Below, piece by piece: positions 46,707-58,513 of a stretch of DNA of 64,000 nucleotides. Source of the DNA: Tricholoma matsutake (taxonomy: Eukaryota > Basidiomycota > Agaricomycetes > Agaricales > Tricholomataceae); NCBI GenBank assembly GCA_026075535.2, contig AP026544.2:8494001-8558000 (forward strand), read 5' to 3'. A program made the translations under genes and the position numbers. The first letter of the stretch is position 1. Each line of letters begins with the position of its first letter. Under the pieces are notes generated by a model. That model made no database searches, was not told the origin of the DNA, and worked only from the letters and a program-made list of their open reading frames with translations.

Positions 46707-47881
46707 TACAGTAGGAAAATCAGAGTATACGCGGGGTTCCATTGAGGTCGTTGAACTCCAAAGGAAAGAGAATGGAAGGTCCATAAAAGGAAGGGATAAT
46801 GGATGGAAACGGGGTTTGAGGTGGAACCTCAGGGAAGGATGGCCATGGGAGGTTGAAACACAGTTAACAGGAATAAACACATTTATGTGTGGGCATCAAA
46901 AGGCTGTGTGGGTCAAGGCTTGAGGGAAAGAGGTTGTAAATGGATCTTCGAGGCTTGTTGTATGTAATAAGGGTGAGTCTTCAAGAAGACCAAGTCCAGA
47001 GAAGGTCTACAGGACAGAGAATCAGCTAAAGAGACTTAAAACTTTAGTACTACACCTTTTTGTGTAGAAAACTTATTCTCCTCTTGTAGGAGATAAAACT
47101 TAGGCTTTGGGGGAGAGATTTTCCTCAAAATGTTGGATGCTCCATTCAAAAGGTGGGAGGACACCTAAATATAAAACTAGCAAGAAAAACTCAACTGCAT
47201 GCATACTCCCACATCGGCCAGACTGTACTACATCAATTTAGACTATTCGAGATCAAGTTACCATGAAGAAGCATATGAAAAGCTTAGAGCCCGAGGGAAT
47301 AATGTGAAAAAGACAATGTACTGATGTATACAGGAAATGAGCCATTGGGCAATTGCTCAGGGAGTTGCATGCAGACTCATGGGCACTATTGACTTGCATC
47401 ACTTGCCCCCTTCAAGTGCGGCGCCCTCCAAGTCGTGGCTCTCAACCCTACATCCCAAAGACTCAAATCCTGCAGAGGCACCCAAACGGTAGAGAAGACA
47501 GTAGCAAATGAAAAGATTAAAGCATAACATGTCAAAGTGGAGCAGTTTCTAGAAAGCATTTGAAACCCAAGATGAGAAACTGGTCCATCCCACGATGTCT
47601 TCTTTGGCTGGTTACTCTGATCTTGCATTGGGAGGATTTTGAGAGGAAGTCAATGGGGAAAAGGATTCTGTCAGAATCTAGAGGACTCAGTAGAAAAGTT
47701 TTTTGAGCAAGATATCAGTAAGGTAAACAGGTAAGAAGAACAAGAGAAATCAAGAAACATGTGTTCAACGCATGTACCTAAGTTAAGGCCAGTGATGGGC
47801 ACAGCCATGTGCTGATCATGGATCGGAAGTGTAACACATCATGCCATCGAGTCTATGAGTAGGACTGTAGACTCTACAACA
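46707..47881 (-). repeat. 5' LTR of the gypsy element
   Basis: 1175 bp, minus strand; matches the 3' LTR but ends CTACTGTA instead of CTACTGCA, and has a nine-base insertion near 47069. I could not match the following bases to a known tRNA primer. Confidence 0.92.
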
Positions 47882-47889
47882 GTGGTATG

Positions 47890-49084
47890 AAGGGGCATGT
47901 GTCGGAGTGTGTAGGAGTGTTTCCAGAGCTTGGAGGATGAGGTAGACTTATCAGTGTTGCAGAGAGGCCCTGAAACAGGGAGTGTCTCTGAATCTTGTCT
48001 CTTCCTAGGAATAGGGGTTTAAGCACATGATGTGTGCAAGAAGAGTCTGGCAGGACTCATATTGGATGTGGTGCAGTGGTTCAGCATGAATGAACTCCAC
48101 ACATAGGGTAGAGGAGACTGAAAAGGTGTGTGCATGGGCAAAAGTTGTTGTAGCAACAATGTGACCAAACTGCTTGCCATTGGACTTGCATAAACATGCT
48201 TTAAACTTGACCAATGTGTGAGGGTATGGACAGTTTCTCATAGGGAATATGCAAAATAGGTAAAACAACACCTTTGGTGACCCAAAGGATCAGCCTGAAG
48301 GGTCTACTTTTCATTTGGGGCCTCAAGGAACACCTAAGACCTATTAAGAGAGAGAAGTGGGCAAGTAGTAGAGTGAAAGATGAGCTTGATGATGCACCAA
48401 GTCTCATGAGGGCAAAGAAGCTGACACAGAGTTGTGTGCACAAAAGAAGGTCATCATGGACAGGATGATTCGCTTATGCTAAGCACATGGTGTTGAGGTC
48501 AGAGATGGTGAGTGCTTGTTGACAGATGGTTGGTGTTCCCTGTAGTCACTTACAACCTTCTAGAGTGTGGTGCACTAGATGAGATTTGCAGATTTTGTGG
48601 ATGCTGGGGAAATAGGGTTCCAGCAGGTGACAGATACCTGAGAGGTATGTGTCCACTGAGTCTGGCTTGATATGGTGGCACATGTATACTGTGAATAAGC
48701 TGAGAGTATCCAATGTGGGTTTGACTGACACATTGTGCATGCAAACAAAGGAGAGGTAGGAGTTAAGTGCTGAGCTGTAGTTTTTCCAAGTGCTGACATC
48801 AATGGCCTGCCCTAGAGCGATTGCGTGTTCTCAGACCAGGTGTTTTTGTGACCATGGCTCCCATTGCAGTTGCCAGGCACAAACATGTGATGTGATCATT
48901 TTTTTGCTGCCCCCATCATGTAAAAGTCTGGGGGTTGAAAAGCTGTGATGGTGAGTCCAGGCACTAGTTCCTGTGCTTTGTCAAACTCATGATGTGAGAT
49001 TGCATCTGCTGCTATGTTTTGTGTACCATGATATGGAGTATGCAAACATTCAACTTGTTGCTCAGAAATACATCCATGCAGCAC
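47890..49084 (-). pseudogene. DIRS-like retroelement remnant: RNase H end and tyrosine recombinase
   Basis: From 49084 downward: VECLHTPYHGTQNIAADAIS and AQELVPGLTITAF match the end of the RT-RNase H part of DIRS-type elements. Then WKNYSSALNSYLSFV, LSLFTVYMCHHIKPDSVDTY, LSGICHLLEPYFPS and QALTISDLNTMC match the core-binding half of a tyrosine recombinase, followed by broken frames with HALMRLG-like FFALMRLG. Multiple stops and frame changes to 47890. The catalytic R-H-R-Y residues cannot be traced. Assignment to DIRS rather than Crypton rests on the RNase H piece beside it. Confidence 0.65.
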
Positions 49085-49200
49085 TAAGGCATGACAGGGG
49101 TTACCCCTGGGTATTTTTTTGGCAACCCCTACCCATACCCATGAACACCATACCCATATGGTAAGGGGTACAGGTTTACCATGGGTATGCACAGGTTTAT
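49085..49200. mobile_element. One end of a TARGGCATGAC-type TIR element
   Basis: TAAGGCATGACAGGGG at 49085 is the left end of the same family as 30700-34015 and 51701-54222, followed by the same CCATACCC-rich interior. It cuts the DIRS-like gene. No matching right end with the flank TGCAGCAC was found, so it is truncated. Confidence 0.6.
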
Positions 49201-49276
49201 CGAGGTGTGTGCAGGTTACTATGATGCTACTAAATTATCACTATTATACAACTACTACCAGGAAAGATATTGACAC

Positions 49277-50702
49277 TAGTGCTTGAAAGTCTGGTCCAGT
49301 CCCAGTTTTTCACCCTTGTGGGTGAGGACCGAGAACCAAACTGGTCCTATACTATTCAAAATTCTACATAATCACAGACTGAACCACTCAGAACTGGTTC
49401 TGAGTGGTCCATCTGCGGTTCTCAACTGGTTCTGACCAGTCCTACAACTGTATACTAACTATTTTATGTAATTAATATATATACCAAAAAATAATATATT
49501 AAATGTCCCTACCCATTGTTGGTAGTCCCTGCCTGTCATTGGTCATCCCTGCCCATTGTTCATTGTCCCTGCCCATTGTTCATTATCCCTGCCCTTTGTT
49601 TGTCATCCCTGGCCATTGTCCATTGTCCCTACCTGTCATTGAGCTGTTGTCCAATATTCTAGCACCCACGCTCCACCCCACAAGCAGTGGCTCGCTGTGA
49701 GGACACCACCCATTCTATGCACTGAATTGGGAAGTTCAGGCTCAGGAAGGTTCCAGGCTGAGGATTACCAAGCAATTTCACTGCCTCTGAGGCATGGCAA
49801 TTTGTGGAAGGTTCTGGTAGCCATTCATTAAGTATATAGTTGGCTCAGAAATTTGTGAAAAGGCAGAGAAAAAGTTCAATACAATTTTATATCCAACTCA
49901 CTCTCTACTTTGCCCTCAACATCTAAACCTTTCCAAACATCAACCAATCATGTGTCACACATCGAGATTACGTGTCGCATTTCTTCAGTCTCTCAGATTC
50001 TTGGGCAATCCTCATCTAGCCAGCATGATACATGGCTCCCTCTAGGAGTTTTGACCTCCTTCCCCAGACCTTGCATCATCATTACAACTGGAGCCCACCA
50101 CAAGGGAGATTTTTATTTTAAGGTTTGCCACACCCACAGTCTCTGAGGCCCACCAGAAATCTTCACCAAGAACTTATACTGGCCCTCCACCTGCTGGAGG
50201 GGTCAGACATTGACTATTCACTCATACTTCCATACCACAACCTAGATGAACCACAAAGTTCCACAGATCCTTCATCATCAGATTTGAGTTCAGACTCAGA
50301 CATTGATCACAAACCAACTTTCAGATTAAGACCAGCAGTTTTCCCTACACAACTCACATGCCTTCAATCTCTCTCATCTTCCAGCTCCTCATTCACTCTC
50401 CAGTCCTCTTTGACTTCATGGTCCATCACACCCGAATCTTCATCATCTCCTGTGCCTAGAACACAGCCACCAGATCATCCGTCTATGCAAGCACAGGCAC
50501 CAGATCCATCATCTGCAACATCCACATCATGTTTATCCTTCCTCACACCGCTTCCAGACTGGGCAACCAAACCGATGTGGACTGGTTGTAGTCAGTTCAG
50601 TTGCTGGTTGCCCTAAGTTTGAAAAATGTATGGACTGGTCCAGTTCATGGTTGCCCCTTCTGGGGTCCAAAAAACCAGACCAGACTGGACTTTCAAACAC
50701 TA
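49277..50702. mobile_element. 1.43 kb sibling of the 2903-11853 element
   Basis: Left end TAGTGCTTGAAAGTCTGGTC and right end, read inward, TAGTGTTTGAAAGTCCAGTC. The subterminal sequence (GTGAGGACCGAGAACC, CTGGTTCTGA) and an internal palindromic repeat at about 49670 match the arms of the 8.95 kb element. The flanks ATTGACAC and TGAGCTGG do not match, so one end may have been rearranged. An open frame at 50125-50616 is Ser/Pro-rich without known domains. Confidence 0.7.
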
Positions 50703-51480
50703 TGAGCTGGGGGAAGGAAGTCGTCGGATTTCCAGTCGTACCCAGACATTAGAAGTCGATAAGGATGGATCGAGTAAGGCAGGGAACCCAACGGGGATCT
50801 GGGGCAATGTTCACTTGATGTGTTGTACCAAGTGGGGAACAGAAAGGACTTTGCTTCAACTTATAAGAAGTTGTGCCCTTCTCCTCGTCAAGTGTCCTAA
50901 TTTCAAGACAAGGGTAAGGAGGATGATCAGAGGTCTGGGGATTTTCTGGAGAGGATGAGAGATAGACTTAAGAGAGTAGTTGGAGTGTAATTGGGATGGA
51001 ATTAAGTGGGAGACTTGGTTGATTTACAAACTGCTAATACAAGATGAAAGTAGCTAGCTTAAATACTAAATGCCAGAGGTGATCAGAGTTTCCTAGACTG
51101 TGATAATTGCAAACCGGCCTCTGAGACAAATATCCTGAAACCATTTCATCGAATTGGAAATGAGGGAATTTCACCTCTAGGCAGTGCTGCTGATAGGAGG
51201 TGGGCTGTGATGCAAGGCAGCTGGGAAGGGTGGCGGAAAATGATCAGAAATCCAGTTGAGAGAATCGGTCTTGACACTCGCCTTACATTGTGACTGCCAG
51301 TGATCAAGAGGCAGTGCTCATCATTAGGACAGCTGCAACCAGACAACCAATTGGATCTGGTTTATTTATGATTTACATTACTCTATTTGGATGACTATTT
51401 GAGTTACAAGCCAAATTCAGTGATAACTCTGAGATCAGGCACCTTAGCCAAAGAAGTGATTCATCACAGATCTACCCATT
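50703..51480 (+). other. Probable LTR end and leader of a second gypsy element
   Basis: Non-coding, directly upstream of the gag ORF at 51481. CTTGACACTCGCCTTACA near 51270-51288 followed by TTGTGACTGCC could be an LTR end and primer site, but without a second LTR I cannot confirm it. Confidence 0.4.
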
Positions 51481-52383
51481 ATGTCCAAACCATCAACTTC
51501 TAATCCTGGTCCTAATCCTGTTCCCACACCAGCACTAGAGGTGAAGATTGATGTGCTTACAGTGCAAGTGTCGCAATTAGTGTTGGTGTTGGCAGCATCA
51601 TGGCCCAGACAAGCAGAAGTACAGCCAGAGATGACAGTAGATAGAGATGATGAGATGGAGGAGATGGTGGAGTGGATGTCACAGGATGATGTGAAGATGG
51701 TAAGGCATGACACAGGTATGGGTAAACCTGTAATAATATGGTTACAGATATGCACAGTTATGGGTACGGGTCATAAGTTGCCATACCCAGGCAATACTGT
51801 ACCCATTTCCACAGTGTTATGGTTATGTGCAGGTATTCCAGTGCCAGGATTTTGGTCAGGTGAGTGATCATCTGACCTTGTTGATTCACTCACGACACTT
51901 CTAATTTTAAACTATAGGACAATTCATGACCACCACCACCACCATAGCACCCCCAATCACCACTGTGAGCAACTGCTCACAGGGTGGAAATGGGGAGCAA
52001 GGACAACTAGTAAGCAACCACAATGGCCATATCACAGCCCAAACAACATCTATCGTCATTTGGGCCTTAGGAATTTTCTCTATCTTCCATTCTTGTTTTT
52101 TTCTAACTGACTAATGTTTTTATTTGGCTTTTAGGTTCTGATAGTGCTATAACAATGAGATGACACCATCAACAGCACTGCCCCACCACTGTTGCGAGCC
52201 TCTGCTCACAAGGTGGATAACAACAGGGATGGGACCAATGACAAACAAGAAATGACACACCCCACCCCCCAGCCTCATGAGCAACTGCTCGTGGGGTGGA
52301 TCATGGGTGGGATGATGATGGGCAGCACCAGCAACAAGGAGCGGTGGGGAGGGAGAACAATGACAAATGACAATAATACCAGG

Positions 52384-53705
52384 TAGGGCAAGGCAGGGGT
52401 TACCCCTGGGTGTCAAATCTCATACCCTCACCCCTACCCCTGAACACCCTACCCTTGGGGGTAAGGGTATGGAAACATACAAGGGTTGCCAAGGGTATGG
52501 GAGGGTTTGTCAAGGGTACAAGGGTTTGGCACAAAATCAACATATTTAGAGCAAAATTCATTTGAAAAGTGTTGATAACTATTGTATTTACTATTAATAT
52601 CACATATTAATACCTCTTATTAACATATGAAAGCCATTATCATGTTAAACAATCCAAAAACTGAATTTAATTGATGAAAATCTTGGATATGAGTCTTTGT
52701 AGCTGAAAAAATCAAATGATATTCTTACATAAGCATACCCCTGGCATACCCCTGTACCCTTAGTAAGGGTACAGGGGTATGCAAGGGTATGAACTTCCAA
52801 ACCCCTACCCTTACCCCTCATACCCTTAGCCCAAAAACACAAGGGTATACCCCAGGACCCCCAAAAGCCCCTACTAAGGTATGTTCCACAAAAAAAATCC
52901 TTATCTGGACAATTTTTTTCCACTCAGGCACCGATTTCATCTGGATAATGGCACACACATAGGTTTAGGCCCAATGTTATCTGGACAAATGGATGTGACA
53001 TACGAAAAATCAGCATTTTCTTCTAAAATACCCATTTTTTGGCTTCTACAGCGCTCTGGCGCCATAGTGGAGGGTGTGTACATAAATTCCAAGCAATAAA
53101 ACACCTGTATTTCAGTCTTGGAAGTTGTTGGGAGTATGTGGTTTAAAAGTTCTGTAACGCTAAGCTCAATGTTGGGGAGTAGTGCATGTTCTTCTTTCAC
53201 TGGTGTAGTCAGCAAGGCCTCGCAGTATTCTTGCAGGTTTGCCAGAGGGAATTCCGGGAAGTGTTTTCCGCAGCCAATCCACTGTGTCTTGTTGAACAAA
53301 ACACTACTATCCCCAGCCTGAGATAGGTCGTGTGATCAAGAATAGCCATTTTTGAACACCTGGCAAGAGAATTCGGAAGAGTACGAGTATTGATGCTGTT
53401 CTGAGTCTTCTGACCCTTACTTCGAGTATATTGTCTATTCCTATTGCTAATTTTTGGTGATATATTTCAGTATATTTATTCAAGTTGAACACTCCAGGTT
53501 ACCCTGAAAGCTTATCCGGATTGGGAACATACCTACTGATTACACTAATTTTATCCGGATTCTCAGCATACACATTGCTTGAAAATCGGGCCCAATCTTA
53601 TCTGGATTGGCACATACCTGACTGCCAAAATGTCAAATTTTATCTGGATTCAGCAGATACATATAGGGGGATTTTTGGGGGTCCTTATACTCCTACCCCT
53701 GCTTA
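52384..53705. mobile_element. 1.3 kb TIR element nested in 51701-54222
   Basis: Left end TAGGGCAAGGCAGGGGT, right end read inward TAAGCAGGGGTAGG. Flanks ATACCAGG (52376-52383) and ATGCCAGG (53706-53713), one transition. The inverted repeats are imperfect, so it is older or less certain than its neighbours. It holds the element at 52854-53685. Confidence 0.65.
52854..53685. mobile_element. 832-bp TIR element, third nesting layer
   Basis: Left end AGGACCCCCAAAAGCCCC, right end read inward AGGACCCCCAAAAATCCCC. Flanks TATACCCC (52846-52853) and TATACTCC (53686-53693), one transition. Both subterminal regions carry several TTATCTGGA/TTATCCGGATT motifs. Same family as 58514-59544. Confidence 0.8.
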
Positions 53706-54570
53706 ATGCCAGGCAAGCAACAACCAATGAACAACACACCACCCACCCCCAGCCTCATGAGCAACTGCTCATGGGGTGGATTGTGGGTGGAATGATGATG
53801 ACAATGATGAGGACCCAAGGACCACCACCACAACAGCACCCCCAACTGCTGCCACAAGCAACTGCTTGTGGGGTGGAACAGAGAGCAACTGGTTTTGTTC
53901 TGGGCAACTATGGACATGCCCCCCTCCTCTTGCTGCAAACATGAGTGGTTTCTCATTCTGTTCTCGGTGACTCCAGGCAGCACCCCCTCTCTCGCTGCAA
54001 ATGCAAGTGGGGGGGTTATTTGTTCTATATATTAGTTTAATGTGATTAATTTAGTGTACTTAGATTATTAAGATACATATTCATGTCAAAACCCATGAAT
54101 AATGATGGGTAACCAGCCGAAACCCATGGTAATACTGCACCCTTAACCATAGGGGTACAGTGTTGATGGTTACAGGTGCAGTATCACAAAATATACCCAG
54201 GGGTTACCTGTGTCATGCCCTAGCAGATGGTGGAGAAGTCTGAAAATGGAAAAGTGTGCTTACCTAAGTACGCACCCCCACAAATCTTTGATGGTACCAT
54301 GGAGAATACAAAATCTTTCATCAGCTCTATATTGTACATCCATGGGAGGAAGCCAGAGTTTCATACAGCTGAGTCTAGGATAATGTTTTCTCTCTTGTAC
54401 ATTCAGGGGGGGAAAGCACAGTTCTGGAGAAACAAGGCTATTAATCAAATCGCCACAGGAAATAAACCATTTGCAACTTTCAAGGAATTTTTGGAAAGAT
54501 TGGAGGCACAGTTTGGGAGCCCTAATCTGAAGGCAACAGTCAATGCCAAATTAAAAACCATGCACCAAGG

Positions 54571-55573
54571 TATGCTTCCCCTGCTCCTACTCACCAGTAC
54601 CCCTGCACTACCCTGGCATGCTGCTGCCCCTACAGCTTCTTGTAACGTGTTGTTACTGCTTCCCACCACTGCTCCTGCTGCTTTGCCTGCTGCTGACTGC
54701 TGCCACTGTCCTTGCTTCCCCTGTTGCTGCTGTTGCTGCTGCCTTTGCTGCTTCTCCCAAGACTAAAGACTTCAAGTATATTTGAGGCTGGCCCCGAGCT
54801 ACTGTGATATTACAGGTCAGTGGCATTATTAGAACAAAAATTAGCCACATACCTTTTCAATTTACTTCTGCAATGCCATAGATTTTACCTGAAGTTTCAT
54901 AAGCAAAGATATAGAAGTAGAATAAATTAGTGCTCACAAACATGTTCCATCCATAGCATCATGATTTGACCAACATGATGCAAACTCGGTCCTGTTGCTG
55001 CCTGTGGAAGCACACAATATCGCAGGGGATGGTGATAATTACTCGGGTGGCACTTGTGCCAGTTGGGATATAAGTTGAAGCTACAAATTCAAGTTAACAC
55101 ACATGTGGCGCAGCATTGAGTGAAGTCGGCAAAGCATGCACATTGCAGATATGACCTGAAATAACATTGCAGGTTGACACAAACCACCTTACTGTGAGGA
55201 TAAAACTGCATATAGCCAGGTTCAACTCACCTGATGACCTAGTTACCATTGGGCTACCAATTGGTGTATGACTTGTGTCACTACTCACTTTGACTTTCAT
55301 ATTGACACCTCCATCTGAGCACCAAGGCCTTCAGAAGGAGGGACACATGCAAGGAAAGGCATGCATGTAAGATGCATTGTTGTGGACAGGAGGAAGTTGG
55401 GGGGAAAGCGTAAGTTGTGGGGATGCAAGTAATTGAATATCACATGCTTCAAGGAATAGGATGACTTGATATGTTGAAGAGAGTCTTGGGTCAGACAAAC
55501 AAGTTATGTAACTAATGCATGCAATGTTGGATTGTCGAAGTTATGATACATGGCAAACTGGATTTTTGGTTGA
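54571..55573. other. CTG-rich tract and unassigned sequence
   Basis: 54650-54760 is a GCTGCT/CTGCTG-rich low-complexity tract; the open frame there is an artefact. The rest to 55573 has no open frame longer than about 70 codons and no recognised motif. Confidence 0.4.
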
Positions 55574-55581
55574 TCAAAAAT

Positions 55582-57467
55582 CAAGGGGGTGTTGGGATGG
55601 GAATCCCAAACCAGAGGTAGGGGGGGGTCCTGCCAGAGGCTGAAATTTTTTTTTGACCATGGTGAAAACAATGCTGATAGGTGTCATTTGAGTGTTGGTT
55701 TAACATAGTAAAGCCCTGAAAAAACTTGGTAAAGCACTCATAACATTGGATTGTGTCAATTACTACCCGGATGTAAGCGAGCAAGTGATCTTATGCTGAT
55801 GTACTCAAGATCTAGTTTGTTTATGTGTGGGGATCTTGAACTAAATAGCATCATGTCCAAGAAATCAACCAATTAACGAAACAGTCACATCAGCAGCATC
55901 ACATTCTTTAGAATCTTTCTGCGAGTCATGGTTGACGGATTAGGTATATCAAACTTTATGTTTTTTCATCAACATTGCTCACCACTTCAACATGTTTATC
56001 AAGACAACTCACATTGATGGACAGTCGACAGCTCAACTGTACCATATTCAACTGTCAATCATATGGCCATAACTGTTGAACAGATGGTGTACAGCCCTAG
56101 TAATGAACACTCAGCTGGGGCAAGGGGGTGTCGGGACGGGAATCCCGAACCAGACGTAGGGGGAGGGGGTCCTGCCGGAGGCTGAAATATTTTTTTTGAC
56201 CATAGTGAAAGTGATGCCAATAGGCATCATTGAGTGCTATTTTGTTGTGGTTAGGGTCCTGGAACAACCAAATAGCATATATCACACATATTATCTATTA
56301 CTACAAGTAGTATTCCACCAGAAGTTCGAACTGAGTATATATAAATTCAAAGTTAAAATGACTCTCATAAGTAAGCTAGAACTTATACCACCCAGTGAGG
56401 ATGCTACCCACAAATACTGAGCACCAGTGGAAATTTAAATGGACCTCCTTGGCAACCTGGTCACTGACATCCATCACTGTTCTCGACAGGCCAGAGATCT
56501 TATCACCGTTATCAGGTTCGGTTCCTGCACTGTCCGACTCGGAGTCAATACAAACATACTCATGCTTCGGGATGTTGTCATCCCAGTGTTAGCTGCTGCA
56601 GGCTCGCCATCCTGGCTAGTTGGATTGTCGTGGATGATTGTGGTACCTGTCTCATGGCCCTGGCATTGTCATTGTCATTGTGTAATGCAGGGCTATGAGC
56701 ACCCCAGTTGCCTGCCTGTTCTGAGATGCAGGGCAGTAAAAGGTGGTTGCATGGGTGTAATGTGTACCTCACTCGTAGTATCCCACTCCACAAGCCTCCG
56801 AGAAGCCTCCCATCATATTTCCTGTTTAGACAGGGAGAAAGTGTGGCCATGTGGGCATTAATCATCATAGGTAACAGCAGCTTGTAACCTACAGAAAAAA
56901 CATTGTGATTAGTTAAAAGAGTCAGTGAATGAAAAAAACTTATTTTGTTTTGGACCTTGGGTGATGCAGGCTATGGTCTCAAATTTGCAAACCACGTTTG
57001 AAGTGGCACATTTGTAGCCATGGGGTTTGCTATTTAGCCAGGCCAAAGGGTGCGGCAGTGGTTGAAATGGCCAGTTACAAAGAAGATGGGATGGTGGGCA
57101 TGATGGGGAGAGTGGGGAAGGATGCGACCACGTCGTCGTTGGAAGGATCATGGGATTGTTTTCAAACAGCACGTGATCAAAACATACCATATATGGCAGG
57201 AGGGGGGGTCTGGCGAGCTGTGAAAAAAAAAACCGACATCATATGAAAAATTCCTGTCCCGACACCCCCTTGAGCTGGGGTCACCACTGGCCTGACATTG
57301 GTCCTGCGGCATTGCTGATTCACACATTGACATCTGAAAGAAAAAATAACATGTACATGTGATTGAAACATACCATATATGGCAGGACGGGGAGGGGAGG
57401 GGTCTCGAGAGCCATGAAAAAAAAATACCGACGTCATATGAAAAATTCCCATCCCGACACCCCCTTG
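55582..57467. mobile_element. TIR element, 1.9 kb including a nested relative
   Basis: Left end CAAGGGGGTGTTGGGATGGG, right end read inward CAAGGGGGTGTCGGGATGGG. TCAAAAAT flanks both sides exactly (55574-55581 and 57468-57475). Without the nested element it is about 726 bp. Start CAAGG fits hAT ends. No coding capacity. Confidence 0.95.
56121..57272. mobile_element. 1152-bp TIR element nested in its own family
   Basis: Ends CAAGGGGGTGTCGGGACGGG and, read inward, CAAGGGGGTGTCGGGACAGG. AGCTGGGG flanks both sides exactly (56113-56120 and 57273-57280). It sits inside the older family member. No coding capacity. Confidence 0.95.
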
Positions 57468-57475
57468 TCAAAAAT

Positions 57476-58044
57476 ATTTTGCACTCGATTTGGCTTGATT
57501 GCTTCTATTTGGCTTGAATCAGCTTGATCCAGCTCAACCGACTTTTCACTGGGCCTCAATCTGCCTCAATACTGAGAATTCGGAACTTACATCGATCCGG
57601 TTACTTACTATACTATTTATAGATTATTCATGTATTGTTTAGGTATAGTGATAACCGAATATAGTCTGTTATACACAGACTGAGATTATTCGTGTATTGT
57701 TTAGGTTGGATCTCAATATTCCCTGGACATTCCTCTTCTCGGCAACAACGGCAGGTACGAACTGTCATGCATCTGCGCTGATCATCTGGAATGACTCGAC
57801 GGTGTTCCTTGGGCTGAGTATTTTCAGAGTTTCTATCACATCTGATTTAGTATGGATCAAAAATTGTATCAATAATCTGACTCATCTTGACTGTGACAAT
57901 TATCGAGGGTGATTACGGGGCTATGGGACACCATTATTTGGACTCTAAGTATGATGCGTGCCAATGTAGGTAAGCAAAAATGTAATAATCGCCTTCATAT
58001 TTGTCCAAATAATCGTCGAATCGCCTCAGATATAGAACACATCT
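57476..58044. other. Spacer, no gene
   Basis: TTGGCTTGA and CTCAAT repeats at 57490-57575, then two direct copies of TGTATTGTTTAGGT at about 57631 and 57692. No gene seen. Confidence 0.45.
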
Positions 58045-58513
58045 AGCACTATACCGTAACTATACAAGGTGCTCCAGTCCTCGAGTCATTGAAGTACATG
58101 GGATCCCAGCCTTTGATAGGTAACTGCTCTTCCAATAAAACTTGAAACTAGCATACAGATAGTGATGTTCTGGCCCGGCTTGGCCCAAAAGCCCCGGCTT
58201 TGGCTTGGCCTGAGGTGGCTTTGGCCTGCTCAAATCTTGGGCCGAGCCAAAGCTGCCACTCATGGCTTGGCTTTGGCCTGGCCCGGCCCAAGCCACGGCT
58301 TTTGGCACACAAAGTTGATTCGGAGAGTGCAGGGGCTGGGGGCATAGGAAGTAGGGATCCTAGTATTCACCACTGGCAGGCACCATTATTATAATCTGCT
58401 ATATACTCGTAAAATCACTATATCGAAAGAACACGGCTGCGTGTTCATCTCATCAGATCGTAAATCTGTAAAAAAATTGGTTAGGATCAATTTAATGTTC
58501 AGCCCACGGTGGC

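Larger units (their letters stand above)
35986..47881 (-). mobile_element. Ty3/gypsy retrotransposon, 11.9 kb, decayed
   Basis: Direct repeats at 35986-37151 and 46707-47881 are its LTRs. The outer flanks both read GTGG(T), at 35982-35986 and 47882-47886, a 4-5-base target duplication. On the minus strand the order is gag, zinc knuckle, an inverted block, protease, reverse transcriptase, RNase H and integrase. A MITE (45856-46591) and an LTR-like block (about 41900-43130) enlarge it. All reading frames carry TGA stops, and active-site residues are lost. Confidence 0.92.
51701..54222. mobile_element. 2.5 kb hAT-like TIR element in gypsy gag
   Basis: Left end TAAGGCATGACACAGGT, right end ACCTGTGTCATGCCCTA. 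Flanks GAAGATGG (51693-51700) and GCAGATGG (54223-54230), one mismatch. Left end homologous to 30700-34015. Holds several GAGCA-TGCTC palindromes and a nested element (52384-53705). No transposase. Confidence 0.9.
51481..54570 (+). pseudogene. Gag of a second gypsy element, split by nested TIR elements
   Basis: The frame from ATG 51481 (ALEVKIDVLTVQVSQL, EEMVEWMSQDDVKM) runs to the insertion at 51700; it resumes after the insertion (VEKSENGKVCLPKY, then PPQIFDGTMENTKSFI, RIMFSLLYIQGGKAQFWRN, FKEFLERLEAQFG, KLKTMHQG) and is in frame once the insertion and one target duplication are removed. The QGGKAQFW and LEAQFG motifs are typical of fungal Ty3/gypsy gag. After KTMHQG at about 54571 the sequence changes to CTG-rich low complexity and the gene is lost. 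Confidence 0.85.

Noticed and set aside
49085..51480. Right end of the TARGGCATGAC element starting at 49085
   Set aside because: No GTCATGCC(C/T)TA followed by TGCAGCAC was found, so no bounded element is claimed.
11539..54222. GGGTATGGGTA repeats as possible telomere or interstitial telomere sequence
   Set aside because: Not TTAGGG; they are the interior of TAGGG-type TIR elements with target duplications.
54571..54850. Cys/Leu-rich ORF tail after gypsy gag
   Set aside because: Translation of a CTG/GCT-rich tract; no retroelement motif continues.
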